Positions 6,712 to 14,914 of a stretch of DNA of 64,000 bases are shown here, piece by piece. The notes under the pieces are model-generated. The model worked only from the letters and a program-made list of their open reading frames with translations, was not told where the DNA came from and did no database searches. The position numbers and the translations under genes were made by a program. The DNA is from JBBQER01 sp052148155. GTDB taxonomy: Bacteria > Actinomycetota > Acidimicrobiia > IMCC26256 > PALSA-610. Each line of letters opens with the position of its first letter. The first letter of the stretch is position 1. The DNA is taken from assembly GCA_052148155.1 (NCBI GenBank), contig JBKQIY010000153.1:1-64000 (forward strand), in the 5' to 3' direction.

Positions 6712-8424
6712 CTACCTCCTCAGTCGGCGCGAGGCGCGGGTGTGTCGGGTCGGGAACGTCTCCGGCCGCGTCCCCTCGGCGCGGCTGAGCGCGTTCCAGG
6801 TGGCCGCCGCGACCGCGGCGAACACCGCGTCGGACGATCCGGCGAGCGGAACGCGTGCGTCGTCGAGGAGTTCTACCTCGACCGGCGGCATGTCCTTGGC
6901 GCGCAGGATACCGAACGACCGGATGGTGAGGTCGTGCACCTCTCCGGTCGCTGGATCGACGGTCAGCGACTCGGTGCAGACCCAACCCAATGCCATGTGC
7001 GCGGCGCCGATCGCGTAGGAGCGCAGCACGGTCTCGTCGAGCGGATCTCCGGCCGCGACACGAACGACGATTCGGCCGAACGCACCGGTCGCCGGGTCGA
7101 CATGCACCTGCGCGCCGGCGCTCGCACCGGACGGTGCCCGCACACACGTGTCGAGCAACGTGGGGTCATCGGTGAGCGCTGCACGGTCGATGCCGGCGGC
7201 GTCGAGGGCGCCTTCGACGAGTACGGCCTGTTCGGCGAGACCGGCGCCGCGTAACTGGGCGCTGACGGGTGGGCCGGCGAGATCGACTTCACGCCACCGT
7301 GTTGTCACCGCACACGCGTACGGCGACGGCCACGGCGACACGTTCGGGCCGGCGCCGCCGGCGATCGCACCGTCGATGTCGACGCGTCCGTCGCGCAACA
7401 CGGCGGTCGCGGCGATCGGCGGACGTTTGGGGCCGAGACGTACGACGTCTTCGCGCGAGTAGACGACGCGCACGACGCGTCCGAGACGATCCGCGAGTTC
7501 GCGTGCCGCCCGCGGCGCTGCCGATGCCTGCTTGCCACCGAACGCGCCGCCGTTGGCGTACGGCGAGGCCGGCTCACCTCCGGGCACGCACCACGACGCG
7601 TCCGGCTCCAGATATGCGGGTTCGACCCACGACGTCGCCAGCCGGACCCCGCCGGCCGGGCAGGCGGCGAGGGCGTCGAACAGTGGTGGTCGTTCCTCGA
7701 CGGTCGTGCGCCGGCCCTGGACCTTGGCGGCGGCGATCCGGGCCGCGGCCAACGACTCCCCGACAACCCAGCGCATCCCGGCCGCGTCGAGGCTGTCGGC
7801 GGACGAACCCGGCGGGAGCGGCACCGCGACGAGCGCGTCTCGCGGCGCGGTGTCGTCGGCGAAAGGTGCGCCGCCGAGCGGGACGTCGGCGCGAACGGTT
7901 TGCGCGACGCCGCCTTCGAGTTCGGCGCGGCGAGCGGCCGCGTCGAGATCACGTCCGGTCTTCTGCGCCCCGACATGGCTGTCGTCGGCGTCGCGGAGGG
8001 CGTCGTACACCGTGCGCCACCCGGTACAGCGGCACAGGTGCGCGGCCAGCATGCGGTCGAGGTCGCGTCCACGACCGCCGGCTGACCGGACGACGATGCC
8101 GGGCGTGCAGAACCCGCATTGCGATCCGCCGGTCGCGACGAACGCGGCCGCGAGACGGTCGCGGGTCGGGCGGTCCAAGCCTTCCAGCGTCGTCACCGAA
8201 CGGCCGGCCATCCGGCTGATCGGGGTGACGCACGCAACGCGCGGTTCGCCGTCGACGAGGACGGTGCAACAGCCGCACTGTCCTTGGGGTGCGCATCCGT
8301 CCTTGACCGAGTACAGGCCCAGCTGTTCGCGTAACACGATCAGCAGCGACTCGTCGGCCGGCGCGGTGACGACGACCGCGCGGCCGTTGCACGTCAACGG
8401 TGTGTTGACCTCGGTTTGGTCCAC
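6712..8424 (-). CDS. Compact [2Fe-2S] / xanthine-dehydrogenase-like molybdenum hydroxylase fusion
   Basis: A 570-residue protein joining two domains that are usually separate subunits. Residues 1-150 are a ferredoxin-type domain with the plant-like cluster ligands (KDGCAPQGQCGCCTV and a later Cys) and the second cluster CGFCTPG...HLCRCTG. The rest resembles the molybdopterin subunit of xanthine dehydrogenase (PLFDAL, EPAYLEPDASW, GGAFGGKQ, RVVYSREDVVRLGPKRPP, and AKDMPPVEVELLDD near the end). It is shorter than usual (about 420 rather than 700 or more residues). Where active enzymes have GEP or GES with the catalytic glutamate near the C-terminus, it reads LAGSSDAVF. No FAD subunit is nearby. 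It starts with GTG 26 bases after the IscA-like gene and runs into RidA. Catalytic activity is doubtful. Confidence 0.8.
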   Translation of the reverse strand: MDQTEVNTPLTCNGRAVVVTAPADESLLIVLREQLGLYSVKDGCAPQGQCGCCTVLVDGEPRVACVTPISRMAGRSVTTLEGLDRPTRDRLAAAFVATGGSQCGFCTPGIVVRSAGGRGRDLDRMLAAHLCRCTGWRTVYDALRDADDSHVGAQKTGRDLDAAARRAELEGGVAQTVRADVPLGGAPFADDTAPRDALVAVPLPPGSSADSLDAAGMRWVVGESLAAARIAAAKVQGRRTTVEERPPLFDALAACPAGGVRLATSWVEPAYLEPDASWCVPGGEPASPYANGGAFGGKQASAAPRAARELADRLGRVVRVVYSREDVVRLGPKRPPIAATAVLRDGRVDIDGAIAGGAGPNVSPWPSPYACAVTTRWREVDLAGPPVSAQLRGAGLAEQAVLVEGALDAAGIDRAALTDDPTLLDTCVRAPSGASAGAQVHVDPATGAFGRIVVRVAAGDPLDETVLRSYAIGAAHMALGWVCTESLTVDPATGEVHDLTIRSFGILRAKDMPPVEVELLDDARVPLAGSSDAVFAAVAAATWNALSRAEGTRPETFPTRHTRASRRLRR

Positions 8425-8450
8425 GAGGCGTCAGCCTCGCAACGGACGGC

Positions 8451-8777
8451 TCAGGAGAAGGACTGACCGCAGCCGCAGGTGCGCTGCGCGTTCGGGTTGT
8501 TGATCGTGAACCCGGCGCCTTGCAGGCCGTCTTTGTAGTCGAGCGACGCGCCTTGGAGATACTCGGCGCTGGCCGGGTCGACGACCACACGGACGGCGCC
8601 GTCGTCGTAGACGTTCTCGATGTCGTCGGGGGCCTTTTCGCTGTCGAAGAACATCTCGTAGGACAGGCCTGAACAGCCGCCCGGGCGTACCGCGACGCGC
8701 AGGCTCAGCTCAGGCTGGTCCTCGGCCTCGAGCAGTTCGCGGACCTTGGTGGTGGCGGTATCGGTGAGCGCGATCAT
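8451..8777 (-). CDS. IscA/ErpA-type iron-sulfur cluster carrier
   Basis: A 108-residue HesB/IscA-family protein that carries Fe-S clusters to target enzymes. The three conserved cysteines are present: GGCSGLSY and the C-terminal TCGCGQSF pair. The segment LQGASLDYKDGLQGAGFTINNPNA is the standard family core. The ATG at 8777 has GGAGG 8 bases upstream. It lies 34 bases after the SufR-like regulator and 26 bases before the Fe-S fusion protein, so it may serve the latter's two clusters as well as general Fe-S assembly. A CGAGGC/GCCTCG hairpin (8424-8439) sits between this gene and the next. Confidence 0.93.
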   Translation of the reverse strand: MIALTDTATTKVRELLEAEDQPELSLRVAVRPGGCSGLSYEMFFDSEKAPDDIENVYDDGAVRVVVDPASAEYLQGASLDYKDGLQGAGFTINNPNAQRTCGCGQSFS

Positions 8778-8811
8778 GGCTGTCCTCCACTCGGGTACTT
8801 CGCCGTTCAGG

Positions 8812-9459
8812 TTATCGGACCGAAACCGCGACTCGGCACGGATCCCGGTCGTACAACGTCGCGAACTCGTCCACGCTTCCCCCGCCGACCTCGGCGACGA
8901 TGCCTTCGGTGATGCCGCGGTGCAGATTGCACACCAGTTCGGGATAGGCCTCGGCCAGCTCGCGGAACGGACAGTGCATGAAGGCCATGTCGGTCGCGGT
9001 GCCCGACGTCTCGGTGACCGGCTCGAAACCCAAGCGGTGCATCTCGTCGGAGAGTGCCTTGACGCACGACTGGGCCCGGGTCCGGCGTCCGGCTTCGACA
9101 CCCCAGGCGCGGCCGATCTCGGTGGCTTCGCTGCCGTCGGCGCCGACTCGTTCGGCGAGCGCGGCGAGCAGTCCCGAAAGGAGGGTGTAGCTCGGCGGAT
9201 CGAACCCCAGACCGGGGGCGCCGGCTGAAAGTGAGTACACGTGGGTGGGCCGGCCGACCGTTCCTCGGTGCACAGGCTCGACTTCGACGAGGCCGGCTTC
9301 GCGTAGGCGGTCGAGGTGCAGTCGGACGGTGTTGGCGTGCAGACCGAGCGAGTCGGCCAGCTCCTGCGCCGAGCAGCCGCGGGTCGAGCCTGCGAGCTCC
9401 CGATACATCGAGAACCTGGTCTCGTCGCCGAGCGCTTTGAGCATCGCGAGCAGGTCCAT
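8812..9459 (-). CDS. sufR: SufR-like Fe-S-sensing transcriptional regulator
   Basis: A 215-residue winged-helix repressor. The N-terminal domain reads MDLLAMLKALGDETRFSMY, CSAQELADSLGLHANTVRLHLDRLREAGLVE and HRGTVGRPTHVYSLS. The C-terminal region holds the cysteine set expected for cluster binding in SufR (HCPF, VCNLHRGI about 14 residues on, and DPCRV near the end). Family members repress Fe-S assembly operons when loaded with a cluster. The neighbours fit: an IscA-like carrier follows and an Mrp ATPase is divergent across a 61-base gap. The start at 9459 has AAGGA immediately upstream. An ATG seven codons in would have better spacing, so the exact N-terminus is open. Confidence 0.85.
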   Translation of the reverse strand: MDLLAMLKALGDETRFSMYRELAGSTRGCSAQELADSLGLHANTVRLHLDRLREAGLVEVEPVHRGTVGRPTHVYSLSAGAPGLGFDPPSYTLLSGLLAALAERVGADGSEATEIGRAWGVEAGRRTRAQSCVKALSDEMHRLGFEPVTETSGTATDMAFMHCPFRELAEAYPELVCNLHRGITEGIVAEVGGGSVDEFATLYDRDPCRVAVSVR

Positions 9460-9520
9460 TTCCTTGACGGTACCTCCGGCTCGGGCATATTTTCAAGGTC
9501 TACACTGGTTTTATTCACCG
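9460..9520. promoter_or_regulatory. Short divergent promoter region sufR / mrp
   Basis: Only 61 bases separate the starts of the SufR-like gene (minus) and the Mrp-like gene (plus). TACACT at 9501-9506 is a good -10 element for the plus strand, placing transcription start about 8 bases before the ATG at 9521. The region is AT-rich compared with its surroundings (TATTTTCAAGG, GGTTTTATTC). A regulator bound here would control both directions. No clear operator palindrome could be identified by eye. Confidence 0.5.
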
Positions 9521-10753
9521 ATGGTTCCCGAACCCGTAGATGACAGCCCGCCCGTGACCGATCTCAGCGCCGCGCCTCCGAGCTCCGACGATGTCCGCCG
9601 GATGCTCGCGGGCGTCCTCGATCCGGAGCTGCACGCCTCGATCGTCGATTTGGGAATGGTCCACGACATCGCGGTCAGCGCGGCCGGCGACGTGACCGTG
9701 AAGGTCGCGTTGACCACCGCAGCGTGTCCGCTGCGAGGTCAGATCGGCAACGACGTCCGCTCCAAGGTTGCCGGTCTCGCCGGCGTACGCGACGTCACGG
9801 TCGACTACGACGAGATGACCCAACAGGAACGTTCGAACGTCATGCAACGGGCACGCTGGCAGGCCGCACAGCAGGCGCCCCCGACGGAGATCTCGGCCAC
9901 GACGCGGGTGATCGCCGTCGGCAGCGGAAAGGGCGGCGTCGGGAAATCGTCGATCACCGCGAACCTCGCGGCGGCGCTCGCGGCGCGCGGGTTCACGGTC
10001 GGCGTGCTCGACGCCGACATCTGGGGTTTCTCGATTCCCCGCATGTTGGGTGCGCAGGCACGTCTGGCGGGAACGAAAGGTCCCGACGGGGCCGGCAAGA
10101 TCGTTCCCTACGAGGTCGACGTCCCCGGGGCCGGCGGAAAACTGAAGATCGTCAGTATGGGTTTGCTCGTCGACGACGAGGACACTGCGCTCATGTGGCG
10201 GGGCTTGATTCTCGCCAAGGCGTTGGAACAATTTCTCGTCGACGTCGCCTGGGGCGACCTCGACTATCTCCTCGTCGACATGCCTCCCGGAACGGGCGAC
10301 ATTCAGATGGCGCTCGCCCGTCTGTTGCCCCAGGCCGAGATGCTGGTCGTCACCACTCCCGCCCAAGGTGCGCAGAAAGTCGCGGCCCGAGTCGCGGACA
10401 TGGCCCGACGTTCGTACCTCAAGGTGTTGGGCGTCGTCGAGAACATGCATGCGTTCGTCGCGCCTGACGGTTCGAGCCATGCGATCTTCGGCTCCGGCGG
10501 CGGCCAGCGACTCGCGGCACTGACCGGCGCGCCCCTCGTCGGTGAGGTCCCGATCGACGGGGCGGTCTCCGAAGGCGGCGATGTCGGACAGCCGGTCGTG
10601 CTCGCCCACCCTGAGCTGCCCGCGGCGCGGGCGCTGACGGAGATCGCGCGCCGAATCGTCGAAGAGCTCCTCCCCCCGGTCGAGATGGCAGGCTGCACGG
10701 CCCGCATGTTCGAACTTGTCGAAAAGCTCGCCCCCGCCGCCGACCGCACCTGA
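9521..10753 (+). CDS. mrp: Mrp/ApbC/NBP35-type Fe-S cluster carrier ATPase
   Basis: A 410-residue cytoplasmic P-loop ATPase that binds and hands over Fe-S clusters. Residues of about 18-105 form the MIP18/DUF59 domain (DPELHASIVDLGMVHDI, TTAACPLRGQI). The deviant Walker A is GSGKGGVGKSS, followed by DADIWGFSIPRMLG, the switch DYLLVDMPPGTGDIQMAL and VVTTPAQGAQKVAARVADMA. The usual CXXC of the Mrp core is not obvious; ENMHAF occupies that region. ATG 9521 follows a promoter with a very short leader. GTG 9554 is an alternative start. It is divergent from sufR and carrier genes, consistent with Fe-S biogenesis. It converges on the FtsX gene with a 5-base gap. Confidence 0.9.
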   Translation: MVPEPVDDSPPVTDLSAAPPSSDDVRRMLAGVLDPELHASIVDLGMVHDIAVSAAGDVTVKVALTTAACPLRGQIGNDVRSKVAGLAGVRDVTVDYDEMTQQERSNVMQRARWQAAQQAPPTEISATTRVIAVGSGKGGVGKSSITANLAAALAARGFTVGVLDADIWGFSIPRMLGAQARLAGTKGPDGAGKIVPYEVDVPGAGGKLKIVSMGLLVDDEDTALMWRGLILAKALEQFLVDVAWGDLDYLLVDMPPGTGDIQMALARLLPQAEMLVVTTPAQGAQKVAARVADMARRSYLKVLGVVENMHAFVAPDGSSHAIFGSGGGQRLAALTGAPLVGEVPIDGAVSEGGDVGQPVVLAHPELPAARALTEIARRIVEELLPPVEMAGCTARMFELVEKLAPAADRT

Positions 10754-10758
10754 GCGGC

Positions 10759-13599
10759 TCAGTCGGTCATCCGCAACGCCACCGCAGGTTGGATTCGCGA
10801 CGCGGCACGCGCCGGCGCCGCGGTTGCGAGCAGCGCACAGATGAGTGTCCCGACGATTACCGAAGCGATCGCGACGACCGGCACACGAAACGCAAGTCCC
10901 GACCCGAACGCGTCGGTCAACGTGATCGACCACGCGGTGACGAGCGCCAGCAACGTCCCGATGACCAGACCCTCGATCGCGACGAACGCCGACTCGACGA
11001 CAAACGCGGCTCGTACCGCGCCAGCTTGGACCCCCAGGGCGCGCAGCACACCGACTTGACGGCGACGCTCGCGCACGGCTCGCACCATGATCACGCCGAT
11101 GCCGGCGACCCCGACGATCAGTCCGAGCGCGAGATAGCCGCGGATCAACACGAAGAACTGTTGCTGGTCCGACAGCTGGTCGTGCACGGTGTTGCGTATC
11201 GTCTCGGCGCTGCCGCCGTTGGTGACGAACTGGCCCGCGAACGACGCCACGAACTGGTCGGGGTGGGTGGCGTCGACGTAGGCGCGACTCGGCACCGCAG
11301 CACTGCCGAACGCGTCGCGCGCGGCCGACTGGCTCATGAGCACACCGTTGTTGGCCCAGTCGTTGGTCCCGAGCGCGGCGATGGTAAAGGTCCGTTCGGC
11401 ACCGCTGACGATGTCGCGTACGGTGAACCGGTCGCCGATCGCGATCTGCTGCGCGGGCGGACCGTTTCCCGAAGACAAAAAGAACTTGTCGACGATCGCG
11501 AGGTGCGGATTGGCGAGCACCGCCGCGTACGCGGCACGGTCAGTGGCGTAGGTGCCGTGATCGTCGAGGGCCGGCGGTCCGTGTTGCACGAACGCGGGAC
11601 CGAACGCGGTGCCCGACCATTCACGGGGCTGGGTCAGGCCTGGCGCGTGCACGACCTCGAGGTCCAACGAGACGAGCGGCGCGACCGCTCGGACACCGGC
11701 CTCGCGCGACAGTTGGGCGAACGGGACGGGATCGCTCGGGTTCGAGGAGATCAGCACGTTGAATCCACCGGACGCGTCGTGGGTGAACTGCCCGAGTTGC
11801 CCGGCGAACATCGACCCGATGACCGAGACGTACACGAGGATGAACACCACGAGCGCGAACATTCCGAGCGTCATCGATGTCCGGAACCGGCGTGCGAGCG
11901 GATACGCGAGTCCGAGCCGAACCTGGAAAGAATGTTTGGCGAGCCGTCCGACCGCGTGACCGATCGTTCCTTGTTGTTGGGAGACGAGCACGACCGCCGC
12001 GCCGACGAGCATCAAACCCTGCGCGACGAACAGGAACACTCCGACGCTGCTGTGCAGCGCGAGCGCGATCGGCACCGCGACGACCCCCCACAGCAGCACG
12101 ACCGCCGCCAACGTCGAGGTGACCGTCCGGCGCGGGAAGTTCCGAGCGAGCGCAGGTCCGATGCCCGCGAACACGAACACCGGTCCGGTGACGAGCCCGA
12201 CGAACGAGCCTCCGGTCGCGCCGACACCGGTCAGGACCAATCCGGCCGTCGCGACCACGAGCCCGGCGTAGAACGAACGGGCGTGCGGGCGGTGCGGGGC
12301 CGTCTCGTTGATGTCGCGAATGGCGCGGATGATGTTGAATCGTCCGAGCCAGACGCTGGTGGTCAGCACCGTCACGATCGCGATGACGAACCCGATCTCG
12401 AGGCCGCGTTGCACACTCGCCCACGTGAACGCGAAGTGCAGCGTGAGTCGAGAGCTGGTCGGTCCGCTGTCGCGGAGCCGGGCCGCGAAGGCCATGATCA
12501 ACCGCCCGAGCCCGAGCCCGGCGAACGTTCCCGCGACCGAAGACGCCAGCGCGTAGCACCATCCTTCGGTGGCGAACGCGCCGACCAACGCCGATCGTCG
12601 TAGTCCGACGGCGCGCAACATGCCGAGTTCGGACTTCCGTTCGTCGGCGAGCATGAAGAAGATGTTGACCAGCAAAAGGATGCCGGCCAGTACGCCGAAC
12701 GTCCCCAACGATGAGTAGATCTGGGCGAGCTGTCCGCCGTTGCGGTTGGCCTGTTCGAGGACGGTGACCTTGGCTTGATTGATGTCGTACTTCAGCGCGC
12801 CGAGCCGGGCCATCAGGGCGCGGCTGACCGTATCCGACAGCTTGGCGCCGCCCTCGACCCCACCGCGGTTCGAGATGACGACGGTCGAACGGGGAGGCGC
12901 GTCCAGTCCGGGCTGGCCGCGTGCGAGGATCGCCGCGATCGTTCCGGGCGCGACGAACGCGTTGTCGGACGTATGCGCGCCGCCGGACCAGAATCCGGCG
13001 ACACCCAACCTTGGGAGCACGCGCACGACCCGCAACGGTGTCGACACTCCGTACGCGAAGGCGATAATGCGCGCGCCGACACCGACGTTCAACGCGTGCG
13101 CGAGGTCGGTGCCGATCGCGGTCTGTCCGGGCTGGGGGGTCGGCCCGGAAATGCCCGTCGCGTTCGGATCTCCACCGAATTGGCGGGCGGCGGCGAAGTC
13201 GGTTTCGAGCAGCTGCGACGTCGGTGCCGCACGCCGCGGTGTCGTCACCGTCGCGATCGACGCGCTCGCGAACGTCAGCGGGAGCACACCGTTGACGTCA
13301 GGGTTCCGAAAGGCCGCCAGACGCGCCCGCAGCGCGGCGCCGTCGGCGATGCCCGCCACCGAGACGACCTCGTCGATCGGCCCGAGTTGCTCGAACGCGC
13401 CGCGCCGGATCGACGACGTGAACGTGTCGCCGACCACGAACGACCCCGTCATGATCGCGGTGCCGAGCAACGAGCCCAAAATGACGAGCACCGTCTCTCG
13501 GGGGCGGCGTACGACGTTACGCAGCGCGAGCCGGCGCAGCACCGGACGCCGGATGAGGACATAGACGAACGGCAACGAGCAGAGCGCGACGAGGAGCAT
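10759..13599 (-). CDS. FtsX-like / MacB-type ABC transporter permease, 946 aa
   Basis: A large integral membrane permease with the duplicated FtsX layout. There is an N-terminal membrane anchor with NVVRRPRETVLVILGSLLGTAIMTGSF, a large extracytoplasmic domain (about residues 60-290), a first set of three helices (GVLAGILLLVNIFFMLADERKSELGMLRAVGLRR), a central block of helices, a second exported domain, and a final set with RRRQVGVLRALGVQAG. The MLRA(V/L)G turns are the family's coupling-helix motif. It is downstream of the matching LolD-type ATPase with 12 bases between. Such pairs export lipoproteins, peptides or drugs, or drive envelope processes; the substrate is unknown. A second, unrelated-in-position system of this class lies at 29.1-32.4 kb. 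Confidence 0.9.
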   Translation of the reverse strand: MLLVALCSLPFVYVLIRRPVLRRLALRNVVRRPRETVLVILGSLLGTAIMTGSFVVGDTFTSSIRRGAFEQLGPIDEVVSVAGIADGAALRARLAAFRNPDVNGVLPLTFASASIATVTTPRRAAPTSQLLETDFAAARQFGGDPNATGISGPTPQPGQTAIGTDLAHALNVGVGARIIAFAYGVSTPLRVVRVLPRLGVAGFWSGGAHTSDNAFVAPGTIAAILARGQPGLDAPPRSTVVISNRGGVEGGAKLSDTVSRALMARLGALKYDINQAKVTVLEQANRNGGQLAQIYSSLGTFGVLAGILLLVNIFFMLADERKSELGMLRAVGLRRSALVGAFATEGWCYALASSVAGTFAGLGLGRLIMAFAARLRDSGPTSSRLTLHFAFTWASVQRGLEIGFVIAIVTVLTTSVWLGRFNIIRAIRDINETAPHRPHARSFYAGLVVATAGLVLTGVGATGGSFVGLVTGPVFVFAGIGPALARNFPRRTVTSTLAAVVLLWGVVAVPIALALHSSVGVFLFVAQGLMLVGAAVVLVSQQQGTIGHAVGRLAKHSFQVRLGLAYPLARRFRTSMTLGMFALVVFILVYVSVIGSMFAGQLGQFTHDASGGFNVLISSNPSDPVPFAQLSREAGVRAVAPLVSLDLEVVHAPGLTQPREWSGTAFGPAFVQHGPPALDDHGTYATDRAAYAAVLANPHLAIVDKFFLSSGNGPPAQQIAIGDRFTVRDIVSGAERTFTIAALGTNDWANNGVLMSQSAARDAFGSAAVPSRAYVDATHPDQFVASFAGQFVTNGGSAETIRNTVHDQLSDQQQFFVLIRGYLALGLIVGVAGIGVIMVRAVRERRRQVGVLRALGVQAGAVRAAFVVESAFVAIEGLVIGTLLALVTAWSITLTDAFGSGLAFRVPVVAIASVIVGTLICALLATAAPARAASRIQPAVALRMTD

Positions 13600-13611
13600 C
13601 CGGCGACGTCC

Positions 13612-14316
13612 TCAGCGCGGCAGTGCGTCGCCGACGCGTTCGTCGCTCACGATCCGACCGTCCCGCATGCGCAACAGCCGGTTGGCGGACAGGCCCACTC
13701 CGTCGTCGTGCGTGACGAGGATGAGGGTCAGACCGTCGACGTTGAGCTCACGGAGCAAGCGCATGACGAGCACGGCGTTGTCGGAGTCGAGCGCACCGGT
13801 GGGTTCGTCGGCCCACACGATGCGGGGCCGGCCGGCGAGCGCACGCGCGACGGTGACCCGTTGTTGTTCGCCTCCCGACAGCTCTCCGGGCCGGTGTCGG
13901 GCACGATCGGCGAGCCCGACTCGTTCGAGTGTCTCGTGGGCGCGGCGGCGGGCAGTTTTGGGGTCGACGCCTGCGAGGAGGGTCGGGAGCTCCACGTTTT
14001 CGACCGCGCTGAACACGGGGATGAGGTTGTACGCCTGGAAGATGAACCCCATCGACGACGCGCGGCCGCTCGTCCGTTCGGCGTCGGACAAGGCGTGCAG
14101 GTCGACGCCGTCGAGCATGACGCGTCCGCCGTCGATGTCGTCGAGTCCCGAACAACAGTTGAGCAGCGTCGTCTTCCCCGAACCTGACGGTCCCATCACC
14201 GACACGAACTCGCCTTCGTGCACGATGAGGTCGACGCTGCGGAGCGCGTCGACCGTTTCGGCACCGGTCCGGTAGACCTTGCGCACACCTTCGGCTACCA
14301 GCAGCTGATCGGTCAC
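13612..14316 (-). CDS. LolD/MacB-type ABC transporter ATP-binding protein
   Basis: A 234-residue ATPase with all motifs: Walker A GPSGSGKTT, Q-loop FQAYNLIPVFSAVENVELP, signature LSGGEQQR, Walker B RIVWADEPTGALD, and H-loop VTHD. The FxAYNLxP Q-loop and DEPTGALD are typical of the LolD/MacB subclass that pairs with FtsX-like permeases. It is first in a two-gene operon with the 946-residue permease 12 bases downstream. It starts at ATG 14316 with GGAGC-type purines weakly placed upstream. Walker B carries W instead of the usual hydrophobic L before ADEP, which is tolerated in the family. Confidence 0.93.
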   Translation of the reverse strand: MTDQLLVAEGVRKVYRTGAETVDALRSVDLIVHEGEFVSVMGPSGSGKTTLLNCCSGLDDIDGGRVMLDGVDLHALSDAERTSGRASSMGFIFQAYNLIPVFSAVENVELPTLLAGVDPKTARRRAHETLERVGLADRARHRPGELSGGEQQRVTVARALAGRPRIVWADEPTGALDSDNAVLVMRLLRELNVDGLTLILVTHDDGVGLSANRLLRMRDGRIVSDERVGDALPR

Positions 14317-14412
14317 CCACGCTCCATCGGAAGCCTTCGTCGATCCGCCACGGTAGACCCCGTCTCGAGATCGGCTCCGGCGGTCATCCGTTCGGCGGCG
14401 CCGATTGCACGT

Positions 14413-14453
14413 GTGTGACGGTCCGTTCCCTCACCGGTCACTCAGCGTCACAC
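14413..14453. promoter_or_regulatory. Inverted repeat upstream of the LolD-type gene
   Basis: GTGTGAC (14413-14419) is repeated inverted as GTCACAC (14447-14453) across 27 bases, and the right arm itself belongs to a smaller palindrome GTCAC-ACGC-GTGAC (14447-14460). It lies in the 158-base gap between the DUF779 stop and the ABC ATPase start. It could be an operator for the ABC operon or a terminator stem for the aldehyde dehydrogenase operon. Confidence 0.35.
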
Positions 14454-14474
14454 GCGTGACACCCGCGCCGCGGG

Positions 14475-14912
14475 CTAGCGCATGCGGGCGCCGCGCAGCG
14501 TGTCGGGAAGTTCCTGGCGTCCCCGTGTACGCAACGCCGACACCGCCTCAGGAATGTCACAGCGTTCGGGTCGAGCCGAGTCGAACGGGACCCGTTCGTC
14601 GCCGCGGAGCACGAAACGGCATCCATACTCGGTCTCGATCGACATCGATTCGGCCATGAGACCGTCGTCGACGTCGATGACGACACCGTCGTCGCCCGGA
14701 TACAGCGCACGCAGGTATTCGGGTGCGTACACCGCGACCCCGGCGACGTCGCCGACCCGCTCCGAGTCGGGCCCGGGCCAGAAGTCCTCGTACAGGAACG
14801 GCGCGGTCGACTCGCAACAGCCGGTACCGATCGTGAAGACCAGCTCACCACGCCGGTCGCGCCGTGCCCGTTCAACGACGCGCGCGGCGGCCGGCGTACC
14901 GGTGACGTGCAC
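14475..14912 (-). CDS. DUF779 family protein
   Basis: A 145-residue cytoplasmic protein matching the DUF779 family, whose genes are habitually found next to aldehyde dehydrogenases. Recognisable stretches are GTPAAARVVERARRDRRGELVF, GTGCCESTAPFLYEDF and the C-terminal ETEYGCRFVLRGDERVPFD. The paired cysteines in GTGCCE are conserved-looking and may bind metal or act in redox chemistry; this is inference. It starts with an ATG 2 bases after the dehydrogenase stop, so the two are one transcriptional unit. The molecular function of DUF779 is not established. Confidence 0.85.
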   Translation of the reverse strand: MHVTGTPAAARVVERARRDRRGELVFTIGTGCCESTAPFLYEDFWPGPDSERVGDVAGVAVYAPEYLRALYPGDDGVVIDVDDGLMAESMSIETEYGCRFVLRGDERVPFDSARPERCDIPEAVSALRTRGRQELPDTLRGARMR

Positions 14913-14914
14913 GC

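Noticed and set aside
10789..12603. A long open frame (604 codons) on the plus strand opposite the FtsX-like permease
   Set aside because: Its product is almost entirely Arg, Asp, Glu and Gly in the pattern of an antisense shadow of a GC-rich gene, while the minus strand has clear FtsX motifs and helices.
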